From Candidatus Coproplasma avistercoris (GTDB lineage: Bacteria; Bacillota; Clostridia; Christensenellales; Borkfalkiaceae), in NCBI GenBank assembly GCA_018711385.1, contig DVIK01000080.1:1-48839 (forward strand): a DNA stretch of 48,839 nt, given 5' to 3'. Of the stretch, positions 40,105 through 48,839 are shown piece after piece; positions within the stretch are counted from its first letter, which is position 1; the number at the start of each line of letters is the position of its first letter. The position numbers were made by a program, and so were the translations under genes. Below the pieces are notes generated by a model that saw only the letters and a program-made list of their open reading frames with translations, was not told the origin of the DNA and ran no database searches.

Positions 40105-41399
40105 TGGGCGATTTCATTGAATTTCTCAATCTGCACGGTTATATAATCGAGCTGGTGTTCAGCATATTTATCTTTGCCGTGCATTTCCCCCGGCGCAGGA
40201 TGTTCGCATTGCGCGCGGCGGGCAGCTTTCTGTTGCTGTGCGCTATTTCGGCGTTCTGGGCTTATGCCATAGGCGAGCGCGAAGTGCTCTTTGCGGGGCT
40301 GGAGATAGTGCCCGTAATAAAGTTCGTGCTCTATTTCGCGCTGTCGGTGGGGATGATATTCTTTTGTTTCGAGCGCAGTTTTTCGCTCAGCCTGTTCACG
40401 GGCATAGCTGCATACTCGGCGCAGCACGGTTCTTACAAGCTGGGCGAGCTGATAAGGCGCGCCCTGCCCCAAAGCGTGCCCTCGGCATGGGGCGGAGTTA
40501 TATATTTCCTGATAATAGCTGCGGCATATGTGGCCATCTATTTCATTTTCAGGCGCAGTTTCAGGGACATAGAAAAGGACTATATCCCCGGTCGTCAGGC
40601 GGTTTTGCTGGCAGTACCGCTCGTTCTGTACACCACCGTATTTCAGTATTCCAGTGCGCTGGATTTTTCACTTTACGTCATCTATGCACTCTACGATATA
40701 CTGTGCTGTTTCTTCACGCTGTATATCCAGTACAGCCTTATAAAGGCGGGCAGGCGCGAGCATGAATACAGGCTGTTCCAGCACCTGCACCATCTCGAAA
40801 AGCAGCAGTACGACATCACAAAGAAGAACATGGAGATGTTCGACATAAAGATGCACGACGTAAAGCACATGCTGCTGGGCATGCGCAACATCCTTACCCC
40901 CGAACAGATCGCCGAGATAGAAAAGGTGGTCACCATCTACGACAGTACCGTAAAATCGGGCAACGAAGTGCTCGACGTCATCTTCACCGAAAAGAGCCTG
41001 CAGTGCGAGCAGAAGGATATATCCTTCGAGCGGATAGTCGACGGCAGCCTGCTGCGCTTCATGCACGTCTCCGACGTGTATTCGCTGTTCGGCAACGCCA
41101 TAGACAACGCCATAGAGGCCGTCTCCAAAGTGGATAAAAGGGAAAAACGTACCGTCAGCTTAATGGTGCGCGAGTCGCGCGGCATGGTGTATATCGGGCT
41201 GGAAAACGGATATACCGGCACCATCGAGTTCGAAGATGGCTTGCCGGTAACCACCAAGCATGATAAGCAGTTTCACGGCTTCGGCACCAAGAGCATGCGC
41301 AATGTGGTGGAGAAGTACGGCGGGACAATGGTGATAAACGCAAGCGACAATATTTTCAGGCTTAACATCCTTTTGCCGGTGCCCGGGGCAAAGGTGTAG
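40104..41399 (+). CDS. GHKL-type sensor histidine kinase (AgrC-like)
   Basis: Overlaps the regulator stop (TAATG). N-terminal multi-TM, H-box MHDVKHMLLGMRN, N-box LFGNAIDNAIEAV, G-box HGFGTKSMRNVVEKYGG. Confidence 0.92.
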   Translation: MGDFIEFLNLHGYIIELVFSIFIFAVHFPRRRMFALRAAGSFLLLCAISAFWAYAIGEREVLFAGLEIVPVIKFVLYFALSVGMIFFCFERSFSLSLFTGIAAYSAQHGSYKLGELIRRALPQSVPSAWGGVIYFLIIAAAYVAIYFIFRRSFRDIEKDYIPGRQAVLLAVPLVLYTTVFQYSSALDFSLYVIYALYDILCCFFTLYIQYSLIKAGRREHEYRLFQHLHHLEKQQYDITKKNMEMFDIKMHDVKHMLLGMRNILTPEQIAEIEKVVTIYDSTVKSGNEVLDVIFTEKSLQCEQKDISFERIVDGSLLRFMHVSDVYSLFGNAIDNAIEAVSKVDKREKRTVSLMVRESRGMVYIGLENGYTGTIEFEDGLPVTTKHDKQFHGFGTKSMRNVVEKYGGTMVINASDNIFRLNILLPVPGAKV

Positions 41400-41414
41400 G
41401 CGGAGGAGGCGGCC

Positions 41415-42005
41415 GTGCGGGCTGTTGAAATTGAAACGGAATACTCCGAAAGGCTGGAAGAGAGGCGCGACCCCGACGGCGATTTTTACGGCACGGTGCG
41501 CTTTCTTTTGGGACTCACCGCAGTGTTCCTGGCTTTCGTGGCGATATTCACCAACGTCCTCATCGGCGTACGCGTCAGCGGCGATTCGATGAATCCCACG
41601 CTGCACGGCGGCGACTACCTGTTCATATACGCCTGGGGCGAACCCGACTACGGCGACATAGTGGTGTTCGAGCACGGCAACGAGGAATACATCAAGCGCG
41701 TGGTAGGCCTGCCGGGCGACACCGTGTGGGCAGAGGACGGCGTGCTCTGGCGCGCGGGCGCGGACGGTCAGCCCCATACGGTCGAAGAGCCGTATATAAT
41801 AGAGGGCTGGACGGGCGATATACGCCCGACGGAGGTGCCGGAAGGCTGCATGTACGTGCTGGGCGACAACCGCGTGAACAGCACCGACAGCCGCTCGTTC
41901 GGGCCGGTGGATATGGAGCTTTTGAGCGGCGTGGTTACGGGCTGGTCGCTCTCCGCGCGCTCGTCCATAACGCGGATAATGGACTTCATCACGTTCAGGT
42001 GGTAA
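41415..42005 (+). CDS. lepB: Type I signal peptidase (S26, Ser/Lys type)
   Basis: VSGDSMNPTLHGGDYLFIY; YIKRVVGLPGDTVW; VLGDNRVNSTDSRSFGPV. One N-terminal TM. Confidence 0.93.
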   Translation: MRAVEIETEYSERLEERRDPDGDFYGTVRFLLGLTAVFLAFVAIFTNVLIGVRVSGDSMNPTLHGGDYLFIYAWGEPDYGDIVVFEHGNEEYIKRVVGLPGDTVWAEDGVLWRAGADGQPHTVEEPYIIEGWTGDIRPTEVPEGCMYVLGDNRVNSTDSRSFGPVDMELLSGVVTGWSLSARSSITRIMDFITFRW

Positions 42006-42052
42006 GCAAAACGGCGGCATATATGCCGCATTTAACTGATATAAGATAAAGA

Positions 42053-42080
42053 AAGCCGACGCGGCACGCCGCGTCGGCTT
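42053..42080. terminator. Bidirectional terminator between convergent genes
   Basis: AAGCCGACGCGG-CACG-CCGCGTCGGCTT. Confidence 0.8.
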
Positions 42081-42096
42081 ATGATTTTGTAAGTTT

Positions 42097-42960
42097 TCAG
42101 AATGCGAGGTGGAAGAACCCGGCCAGCTTCCTCAGCGGCCTGCGTATGCCCTTGTCCCAGGGGAAAAGGCTTGCGCCGCGGTCCATTCTGTCTATTTCGG
42201 CGATCTCGCTTTCGCTCAGCTTTACCCTGAAGAAGTCGCCGTTTTCGGCTATGCGTTCGGGGCGGACGGACTTGGGTATGACTGCCGCGCCCTGCGCGTG
42301 CAGCCACGCGAGTATCACCTGCGCCGCCGTGCAGCCGTGTACCCCGGCTATCTCGGCGAGTATGGGGCTTTGAAATATGCCGTGCTTTCCCTCGGCAAAG
42401 GGCGCCCACGCCTCGGGCAGGATGTCCTTTTCGCGCAGGAATCCGAGCAGTTCCCTGCGCTGATAGAAGGGGTGCAGCTCTATCTGGTCCACTGCGGGCT
42501 TAATGCGCGCGTCGTCCATGATGTTTATCAGGTCGTTTATGCCGAAGTTGGATACGCCTATCGCGCGTACCTTGCCCTCGTCGACGCACTCTTCGAGCGC
42601 GCGCCACGTCCGCTTCAGCCAGCCGTAGGGCTCGTGTATCAGGTACAGATCGATGTAGTCCAGCCCCAGTTTTTTAAGCGAGCTTTCAAGCGCCCTCTTC
42701 GCCCGGCCGTAGCCGCAGTCGGAAAACCACAGCTTGCTGGTAACAAACAGCTGTTCGCGCGGCACGCCGCACAGGCGTACGGCTTCGCCAACGGCCTCCT
42801 CGTTGCCGTAAACGGCGGCGGTGTCTATCATGCGGTAACCGTTTTCGATCGCGCATATCACCGCATCTATGCACTGTTTTCTGTCCGTTACCTGAAATAC
42901 GCCCAGCCCCGCGGCGGGCATCTTTACGCCGTTGTTCAGCGTGAATGTAACGTTCTCCAT
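42097..42960 (-). CDS. Aldo/keto reductase
   Basis: NNGVKMPAAGLGVFQV; GYRMIDTAAVYGNEEAVGEAV; IHEPYGWLKRTWRALEECVDEGKVRAIGVSNF; AQVILAWLHAQGAAVIPKS. Confidence 0.96.
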   Translation of the reverse strand: MENVTFTLNNGVKMPAAGLGVFQVTDRKQCIDAVICAIENGYRMIDTAAVYGNEEAVGEAVRLCGVPREQLFVTSKLWFSDCGYGRAKRALESSLKKLGLDYIDLYLIHEPYGWLKRTWRALEECVDEGKVRAIGVSNFGINDLINIMDDARIKPAVDQIELHPFYQRRELLGFLREKDILPEAWAPFAEGKHGIFQSPILAEIAGVHGCTAAQVILAWLHAQGAAVIPKSVRPERIAENGDFFRVKLSESEIAEIDRMDRGASLFPWDKGIRRPLRKLAGFFHLAF

Positions 42961-42976
42961 CTTTCCCCCTTCCGTC

Positions 42977-43504
42977 TTAAATGCTTACGTTTTTATATTC
43001 TTCGCCGTCAAGCGTCCTGAACGAAAACTTTTTGTCCGAATACAGTATATATCCGCGCCCGCTGTTCTCCTTGGGCAGGCTTACCGAGCCGGGGTTGAGG
43101 TGTAAAAAGCCCTCTCTTTCCGCAAGCGGGACGTGCGTGTGCCCGGTCACATACACGTCGCCGCCGCGCATGGGCGGCACGGCGCGGTGCCCGTGCGAAA
43201 GGTATATGTTCACGCCGTCGGCGCACACCAGCGCGTAGTCGGAAAGGCATGGAAAGCCGAGCACCATCTGGTCGACCTCGCTGTCGCAGTTGCCGCGCAC
43301 GCAGATCACCTTTTCCGCTACGCCGTTCAGCATTTCCGCCACTTTGTGGGGCGCGTAGCCGTCGGGCAAGGGGTTCCTCGGGCCGTGGTAGAGTATGTCG
43401 CCCAAAAGCAGCAGCCTGTCCGCCTCTTCGCGTTCAAACGCTTCGAGCAGCTTTTCGCACCATGCGGCCGAGCCGTGTATGTCGGAAGCTATCAAAAGTT
43501 TCAT
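42977..43504 (-). CDS. YfcE/MJ0936-family metallophosphodiesterase
   Basis: MKLLIASDIHGSAAWCEKLLEAF; LLLGDILYHGPRNPLPDGYAPHKVAEMLN; CVRGNCDSEVDQMVLGF; VTGHTHVPLAEREGFLHLNPGSVSLPK. Confidence 0.95.
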   Translation of the reverse strand: MKLLIASDIHGSAAWCEKLLEAFEREEADRLLLLGDILYHGPRNPLPDGYAPHKVAEMLNGVAEKVICVRGNCDSEVDQMVLGFPCLSDYALVCADGVNIYLSHGHRAVPPMRGGDVYVTGHTHVPLAEREGFLHLNPGSVSLPKENSGRGYILYSDKKFSFRTLDGEEYKNVSI

Positions 43505-44286
43505 AACAACTCCTTGATCTTTTCTATCACGCCGTTCTGCGCGTTCGAAGGTATCACGTTGCCTATCCTCGCCTTAAGTTCGGGGAAGCCGTTGGCGGTG
43601 ACGAACGCCCTGCCGCTCGCCTGCAGCATTTCAAGGTCGTTCATGTGGTCGCCGAAGGCAACGCACTCAGAACTGTCTGCATGCAGTTCATGCAGCAGCG
43701 CTTTCAGCGCCTCGCCCTTGTTGGCGCCGGGCGTGCACACGTCCAGCCAGTCGTAGCCCGAGACCTTTACGCGCAGCCCCTCTATGGCGGGCATCAGCGC
43801 GCCGGCGGCGTGTTCGGCTGCGGGCAGCTTGTCCCACACCGAAATTTTTAGTATGGTGTTGTGCTTTACCGCGCTCTCAAGATCCGTTACCCTGCGCGCG
43901 CTCGAATAGGAGCGCAGCAACACTTCTTCGAACAGGCTGTCGTCCGAATCGTAATAGGCGCAGTCCACTCCGCTGCACAGCGGGAACAGGTCCTTTTCCC
44001 GTTTTATTATGTCCAGCGCGTACAGCACGTCGTCGGCGGGGGTGGGATTGCAGTAGATTATTCTGCCGCCCAGCCAGGCAAGCCCGCCGTTTTCGGCGAT
44101 AATGGCTATACTGCCCAAGGCGGGGGCAAACAACTTTTTAAGATTGGGCAGCTGCCTTCCGCTCGCCGGCACGAACGTAATGCCGCGCGCGTACATCTTT
44201 TCTATCAGCGGAAAGATCTCCGCGGGCATTATTTTGCTCGGCGGGAGCAGCGTCCCGTCGAGGTCGGAAACTATCACTTTCGGCAT
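43501..44286 (-). CDS. Cof-type HAD hydrolase
   Basis: MPKVIVSDLDGTLLPPSKIMP; NKGEALKALL; CVAFGDHMNDLEML. Start re-set from the longer ORF. Confidence 0.94.
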   Translation of the reverse strand: MPKVIVSDLDGTLLPPSKIMPAEIFPLIEKMYARGITFVPASGRQLPNLKKLFAPALGSIAIIAENGGLAWLGGRIIYCNPTPADDVLYALDIIKREKDLFPLCSGVDCAYYDSDDSLFEEVLLRSYSSARRVTDLESAVKHNTILKISVWDKLPAAEHAAGALMPAIEGLRVKVSGYDWLDVCTPGANKGEALKALLHELHADSSECVAFGDHMNDLEMLQASGRAFVTANGFPELKARIGNVIPSNAQNGVIEKIKELL

Positions 44287-44294
44287 ATCGCGGC

Positions 44295-45314
44295 TTATAT
44301 TATCAGTTTGAATATCGTCATCTTGTTGCGCTTTGCCGACGCGCTCTCCGCAAGCGATCTGTACACGGCGTTGGGATCGAATTCTGTTAGTATCTCCTTT
44401 TCGAATACCGAGGTATCCACCGCCCTGTGCACGAGCAGGTTTATCGCGGTGTCGGTGTAGCCGTAGCCGTTCATCACGCTCGAAAGGGTGGCATCCTTGT
44501 CGCACAGTTCGCGCGCGGGTATGTTGAAATTTATTGGTGCGAAGCCTGCAAGCACGGCAAGTTTTCCGTCGGATATGGTGCGTATGGTCAGCGCGGGGTC
44601 CAGCCTGGAGCAGGTGGTGTACACCGCGGCGTCGCACAGCTGTCCGCTCGTCGCCTCCATTATGTTTTCGGTGAGCGTTTCGTCGGCCTCGTACGAATAG
44701 TAAATGCCGCAGCTGCGCGCCTTTTCAAGCGAAGCGGGGTTGTTGTCTATCACGATGGGTATCAGTTTGTGATATTGCAGCACCTGCGCAATTATGTTGC
44801 CCGTAAAGTTGCCGCCTATCACCGCCACCCTGCTGCCCGTGGGCAGTTTCAGTCTGTCGCAGACCTTTTCGGCCACCGCTACGGACTCGGCGCACAGCGC
44901 GTCTATGTCGCTCACAGAATCGGGCAGCGGCGCCACGTCGGCGCTTTTGCACACCACAAAGTCGCGCAAAAAGCCGTTGAAGTCCCTGCCCGCTATGGCG
45001 GGGGAGGCGCACTTCTCCTCTTTGCCCGTCCTGCAGCTTAAACAGTTGCCGCAGCTGCGCGCGGGACAGAGCAGCACGCGCATATTCTTTTCCACGCCGT
45101 AACATTCGCCGCAGGTCTCGGTCACCCTGCCCACGGCAAACCTGCCTATCGTCTTGGGATAGCGCACTCCGCCGTCGCCCGAATAGAGCACGGCGTCGTA
45201 GTTCGAGGCGAGCACATAGCTCACCTTTACCTTCACCTCGCCCTCTGCGACGGGGCGGTCCTTTGCCGGCTCGTTTACGAGCAGAGCGGCATTTTTCAAA
45301 ATCCAGTTATCCAT
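44295..45314 (-). CDS. Zinc-type alcohol dehydrogenase-like (MDR) protein
   Basis: MDNWILKNAALLV; CPARSCGNCLSCRTGKEEKCASPAIAGRDFNGFLRDFVVC structural-Zn region; RVAVIGGNFTGNIIAQVLQ Rossmann. Confidence 0.85.
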   Translation of the reverse strand: MDNWILKNAALLVNEPAKDRPVAEGEVKVKVSYVLASNYDAVLYSGDGGVRYPKTIGRFAVGRVTETCGECYGVEKNMRVLLCPARSCGNCLSCRTGKEEKCASPAIAGRDFNGFLRDFVVCKSADVAPLPDSVSDIDALCAESVAVAEKVCDRLKLPTGSRVAVIGGNFTGNIIAQVLQYHKLIPIVIDNNPASLEKARSCGIYYSYEADETLTENIMEATSGQLCDAAVYTTCSRLDPALTIRTISDGKLAVLAGFAPINFNIPARELCDKDATLSSVMNGYGYTDTAINLLVHRAVDTSVFEKEILTEFDPNAVYRSLAESASAKRNKMTIFKLII

Positions 45315-45514
45315 AATTACGCTTACATTATACTCACAATTTGCCGCAAACGCAACTAAAAAATTACGGCCGGCGCATTTTGAAGGCGGACGCGCGGCCG
45401 CAAAAAAGAACGGGGCGTCCAAAATTTTTTGCGCGCGGGCGGAAAATTGGTTGACGGGCGGGCAATTATGATATATAATATGTGAGTATTCAAATCTAAT
45501 GCGAGGTGAAGAAA

Positions 45515-45718
45515 GTGAAGCCCGATATACATCCCAAATATCACGAAGTGACGGTTGTATGCGCATGCGGCGAAACCTTCAAGACGGGTACCACCAAGAA
45601 TGCGGACACTCTTAAAGTGGATATCTGCAACAAGTGCCACCCGTTCTTTACAGGCAAGCAGAAGCTCGTTGATACCGGCGGCCGTGTGGATAAGTTCAAG
45701 AAAAGATACAATATGTAA
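45515..45718 (+). CDS. rpmE: 50S ribosomal protein L31 (Zn-binding form)
   Basis: [70 protein letters not shown] start with GAGGTG SD. Confidence 0.97.
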   Translation: MKPDIHPKYHEVTVVCACGETFKTGTTKNADTLKVDICNKCHPFFTGKQKLVDTGGRVDKFKKRYNM

Positions 45719-45816
45719 AAAAGAGCGGCTCCTTCATTTTCGGGGGCCGCTTATTTTCCTTTTGTAGGCGTAGTGCCGCGCACGGGCGGCATATAATATA
45801 TGCGGACGCTTGAATT

Positions 45817-47637
45817 ATGGCAAAGAATAAAAGAAAAAAGCGAATAACCTGTTCGATAGGCGGGCAGGCTGTGCTCGAGGGCGTGATGATGATGGGCAAG
45901 ACGTGCATGGCCACCGCCGTGCGCGATCCAGACGGCCAGATACAGATCGAAACCAGGCGCATCTCGAGATCTCCCGCCGCCGCGCGCGCCGCAAAGATAC
46001 CCTTCGTGCGGGGCGTTGTTAACATGTTCAACAGCCTCGTAAGGGGCACGCGCACCCTCATGCGGTCCGCCGAAGTCTACGGCGAGGAAGAGGAGGCCGG
46101 CGGGCTGGAAAAGTGGCTTGCCGAAAAGTGCAAGATAAGCCTGATGAGCGTGATCTCCACGATATCGGTGATAATCGGCGTCGCGCTCGCCATAGGCCTT
46201 TTTATAGTGTTGCCTAACTTTGCGACGGACGCGCTCGTCCGCGCGTTCCCCTCGCTTGAAGACAGCGCCTGGCGCTACGTGTTGCTCGGCGTGTTCAAGC
46301 TGGCCATCTTTTTCGCATATCTGGGACTGATCCTCATCATGAAGGACATCCGCAGGCTGTACATGTATCACGGCGCCGAACACAAGACGATCACCTGTTA
46401 CGAGCTGGGCATGCCCCTCACCGCGGAAAACGTCATGAAGTGTTCCCGCCTGCACCCGCGCTGCGGCACCTCTTTCCTGTTCATAGTCATAGCCATAAAC
46501 ATCCTCGTCATTTCGCTGGTGACGTGGGCGCTCAACGTCGGTTCCATCGAAAACGGCGTGCTGGAATTTCTGGCGCGGCTGGGCATCGAGGTGGTGCTCC
46601 TGCCCGTCATCGCCGGCATCTCTTACGAGATCCTCAAGCTCGTGGCAAGGTTCGACAATCCCGTCATAAACGTGCTCAGGCTGCCCGGTTACTTCATCCA
46701 GAAGGTGTTCACCACCCGCGAACCGGACGAGAGCATGGCCGAGGTCGCCATCGCCGCGTTCGAAAAGGTGCTCGAAATGGACGCCGACCCCGCCCTGCCC
46801 GAAACTTCGTTCATAACGAGCGGCAGGCTCACGCAGAAGCTGGCGGACACCAAAAAACTTTTCGCCGAAAACGGCATCGACGAGAGCGACGCCGAGTGGA
46901 TATATTCGCTCACGCTGGGCATAAACCGCAGCGATCTTGCAACCGAAAGGGTGGTCTCCGCTTCGGAGAGCAAAAAGATAGAGGCCATCGTAAAGGAGAG
47001 GCTCACCGGCCGCCCGCTGTGGTATATAATGGGCGACGTGGACTTTTACGGCTGCAAAATAAAGGTCGACGAGCGCGCGCTCATCCCCCGCCAGGAGACC
47101 GAACAGCTTGCCGAAATAGCGGTAAAGACTGCGGAGGCGGGCGACAAGGTGCTCGATATGTGCACCGGCAGCGGCTGCCTCGCGGTGGCCATAGCCAAGG
47201 GTTGCGCGGGTAAAAACGTATCCGTCACGGCGGCGGATATCTCCGACGCGGCGCTCATGCTCGCGCAGGAGAACGCAGAGCTCAACAACGTAACGGTGCA
47301 CTTCGTGCGCACCGACCTGTTCGAAAATATCCGCGGCAGGTTCAACCTCATCGTCTGCAACCCGCCCTATATCCGCAGCGGCGAAATAGCTTCCCTCGAC
47401 AGGGAGGTAAAGGACTTCGAACCGCGCATCGCCCTCGACGGCGGCGCCGACGGCCTCGACTTTTACCGCAGGCTGGCAAGGGAGGCCAACCGCTACGTCG
47501 CGCGCGGCGGCATGCTCATCCTCGAGGTGGGCGAGGACCAGGCAAGCGACGTGCTCCGCCTGTTCGAAAAGCGCGACTACGCCATTGTCATCAAGGATCT
47601 CGAGGGCAAGGAACGATTCCTTAAAATAGCCTTCTGA
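45817..47637 (+). CDS. prmC: DUF1385 (YqhQ-like) membrane protein fused to PrmC release-factor glutamine methyltransferase
   Basis: N-terminal CSIGGQAVLEGVMMMG...YHGAEHKTITCYELG...CSRLHPRCGTSF (DUF1385). C-terminal IMGDVDFYGCKIKVDERALIPRQETEQL...VLDMCTGSGCLAVAIAKG...LIVCNPPYI (PrmC). One uninterrupted 606-aa frame. Confidence 0.93.
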   Translation: MAKNKRKKRITCSIGGQAVLEGVMMMGKTCMATAVRDPDGQIQIETRRISRSPAAARAAKIPFVRGVVNMFNSLVRGTRTLMRSAEVYGEEEEAGGLEKWLAEKCKISLMSVISTISVIIGVALAIGLFIVLPNFATDALVRAFPSLEDSAWRYVLLGVFKLAIFFAYLGLILIMKDIRRLYMYHGAEHKTITCYELGMPLTAENVMKCSRLHPRCGTSFLFIVIAINILVISLVTWALNVGSIENGVLEFLARLGIEVVLLPVIAGISYEILKLVARFDNPVINVLRLPGYFIQKVFTTREPDESMAEVAIAAFEKVLEMDADPALPETSFITSGRLTQKLADTKKLFAENGIDESDAEWIYSLTLGINRSDLATERVVSASESKKIEAIVKERLTGRPLWYIMGDVDFYGCKIKVDERALIPRQETEQLAEIAVKTAEAGDKVLDMCTGSGCLAVAIAKGCAGKNVSVTAADISDAALMLAQENAELNNVTVHFVRTDLFENIRGRFNLIVCNPPYIRSGEIASLDREVKDFEPRIALDGGADGLDFYRRLAREANRYVARGGMLILEVGEDQASDVLRLFEKRDYAIVIKDLEGKERFLKIAF

Positions 47638-47668
47638 TAATTGCGGATAAAGAATACGGCCGCACGGT

Positions 47669-47694
47669 GCGGCGGCGCGGCAACGCGCCGCCGC
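47669..47694. terminator. Hairpin
   Basis: GCGGCGGCGCG-GCAA-CGCGCCGCCGC. Confidence 0.5.
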
Positions 47695-47725
47695 TTAAAA
47701 TTAAGGCGGCCTTTACGGGGGGGCG

Positions 47726-48166
47726 ATGAAAAAGGTCATACGCCGTTGGGGAGCCCGGCCGGTGTTCACGGACGACGGAATAGCGCTTCGCCGCGGCATA
47801 TCCGGCAGGCAATGCAAGTTTCTGCGCTGGGAGGAGGTGGCTGCCGCAGGTTACTTTGTGGGCAGCGGCACGCATGTCGCCTACGACGCGGACGCCGCCT
47901 CGCTGTATCCGCATATGCAGCTCGTCGCCCGCGAATACAATGCCCCCGAGCTGTTCGTGTATTTCTCCGTCGCGGAGCCTAAGGGCTTCGGCAGCGACGC
48001 CGTCCTGCCGCTGCTGCGCGACGGGCGGAACATCTTTTTCAACCTGGGCGGCGGCGACTTCTGCGCGCTTGAAAATATAAAAAAGATCGCGGACAGAACG
48101 TCTGCGGTGATCGGTAAATTTTACGGCGGAAAGATATTAAACCGCTCCGCAACATTTCACGACTGA
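47726..48166 (+). CDS. Hypothetical protein
   Basis: Intact 146-aa ORF, plus-strand codon pattern, between prmC fusion and prfA; no family recognised. Confidence 0.6.
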   Translation: MKKVIRRWGARPVFTDDGIALRRGISGRQCKFLRWEEVAAAGYFVGSGTHVAYDADAASLYPHMQLVAREYNAPELFVYFSVAEPKGFGSDAVLPLLRDGRNIFFNLGGGDFCALENIKKIADRTSAVIGKFYGGKILNRSATFHD

Positions 48167-48240
48167 ACTTCTGCGGCGCGGTTTACCCGTTATCTGCGGC
48201 ATATGTGCCGCTCAATTTGTAAGCAATTGCGGAACAGGGT

Positions 48241-48839
48241 ATGGTATTTTTTGAAAAACTCGAAGAAATTTACGATAAATATGCCGCGCTCTCGCGCAAA
48301 ATGGCAGACCCCGACGTCATAGCCGACAGCGCGCAGTGGGCAAAACTTGCCAAGGAGCAGGCCGAACTTTCGGAGACTGCGGAAAAATACGGCGAGTACA
48401 AGGAGACGGACCGCAGGCTGAAACAGACCCGGGAGGCACTGGCCGCCGAGGAGGATGCCGAGATGCGCTCGCTGCTCTCCGAAGAGGAGGAGGGGCTGAA
48501 AAAGCAGCTCTCCGCCATAACCGAGGAGCTCAGGATCCTCCTTTTGCCCAAGGACAGGAACGACGACAGGAACTGCATAGTCGAGATCCGCGGCGGCGCG
48601 GGCGGCGACGAGGCGGCGCTGTTCGCGGCAGAGCTCTACCGCATGTATCTGGGCTACTGCGAAAGGCACCGCCTGAAGACTGAGGTCGTGGACATGAACG
48701 AGACCGAGCTGGGCGGCATAAAGGAAGTGGTGTTCAACGTCAGCGGCAGGGGCGCCTACAAGCTGCTCAAATTCGAAAGCGGCGTGCACCGCGTGCAGAG
48801 GGTGCCCGAAACGGAGTCGCAGGGCAGGGTGCATACCTC
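48241..48839 (+). CDS. prfA: Peptide chain release factor 1, 5' portion (runs off window)
   Basis: [29 protein letters not shown]...[23 protein letters not shown]...[35 protein letters not shown]. Confidence 0.95.
   Translation, partial: MVFFEKLEEIYDKYAALSRKMADPDVIADSAQWAKLAKEQAELSETAEKYGEYKETDRRLKQTREALAAEEDAEMRSLLSEEEEGLKKQLSAITEELRILLLPKDRNDDRNCIVEIRGGAGGDEAALFAAELYRMYLGYCERHRLKTEVVDMNETELGGIKEVVFNVSGRGAYKLLKFESGVHRVQRVPETESQGRVHT

Noticed and set aside
42109-43020. 303-aa plus-strand ORF opposite aldo/keto reductase
   Set aside because: Minus-strand frame carries diagnostic aldo/keto reductase motifs; the plus frame is a shadow.

Overview
The window appears to be a Firmicutes/Clostridia-like chromosome segment, judged from family content rather than any search. 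(1) About 1-7.95 kb is an AT-richer mobilizable element. It carries a MobL-type HUH relaxase, small accessory ORFs, two large serine recombinases, a small SHOCT-like ORF and a PH-like membrane cargo protein. The relaxase and the SHOCT-like ORF lack ATG/GTG/TTG where their Shine-Dalgarno sequences place the start, and have AUA/AUU instead. (2) About 8.1-10.2 kb looks like a scarred region: a chimeric ABC transporter remnant, an orphan LytTR response regulator, and a histidine-kinase N-terminus fused out of frame to the tail of a surface protein. (3) About 10.4-19.2 kb holds housekeeping and accessory genes: TraX-like, CMD, cupin, flavodoxin-like, CAT-like, a TIR-like/helical protein, HAD, MscS and Hsp20. 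(4) About 19.3-42.0 kb is a surface/matrix locus. It includes a 1791-aa beta-helix/coiled-coil surface protein with an 11-G tract upstream of its promoter, a domain-permuted GH3, lipoproteins, a beta-helix lipoprotein, TasA/SipW-type signal-peptide proteins, a LytTR/GHKL two-component system and a Lys-type signal peptidase I. One undescribed-looking domain recurs in three proteins with three different membrane topologies. (5) About 42.1-48.8 kb holds an aldo/keto reductase, YfcE-like phosphodiesterase, HAD, MDR dehydrogenase, rpmE, a DUF1385-PrmC fusion, a small hypothetical gene and the 5' part of prfA. All assignments are from reading sequence and recalled family motifs; no database search was run.
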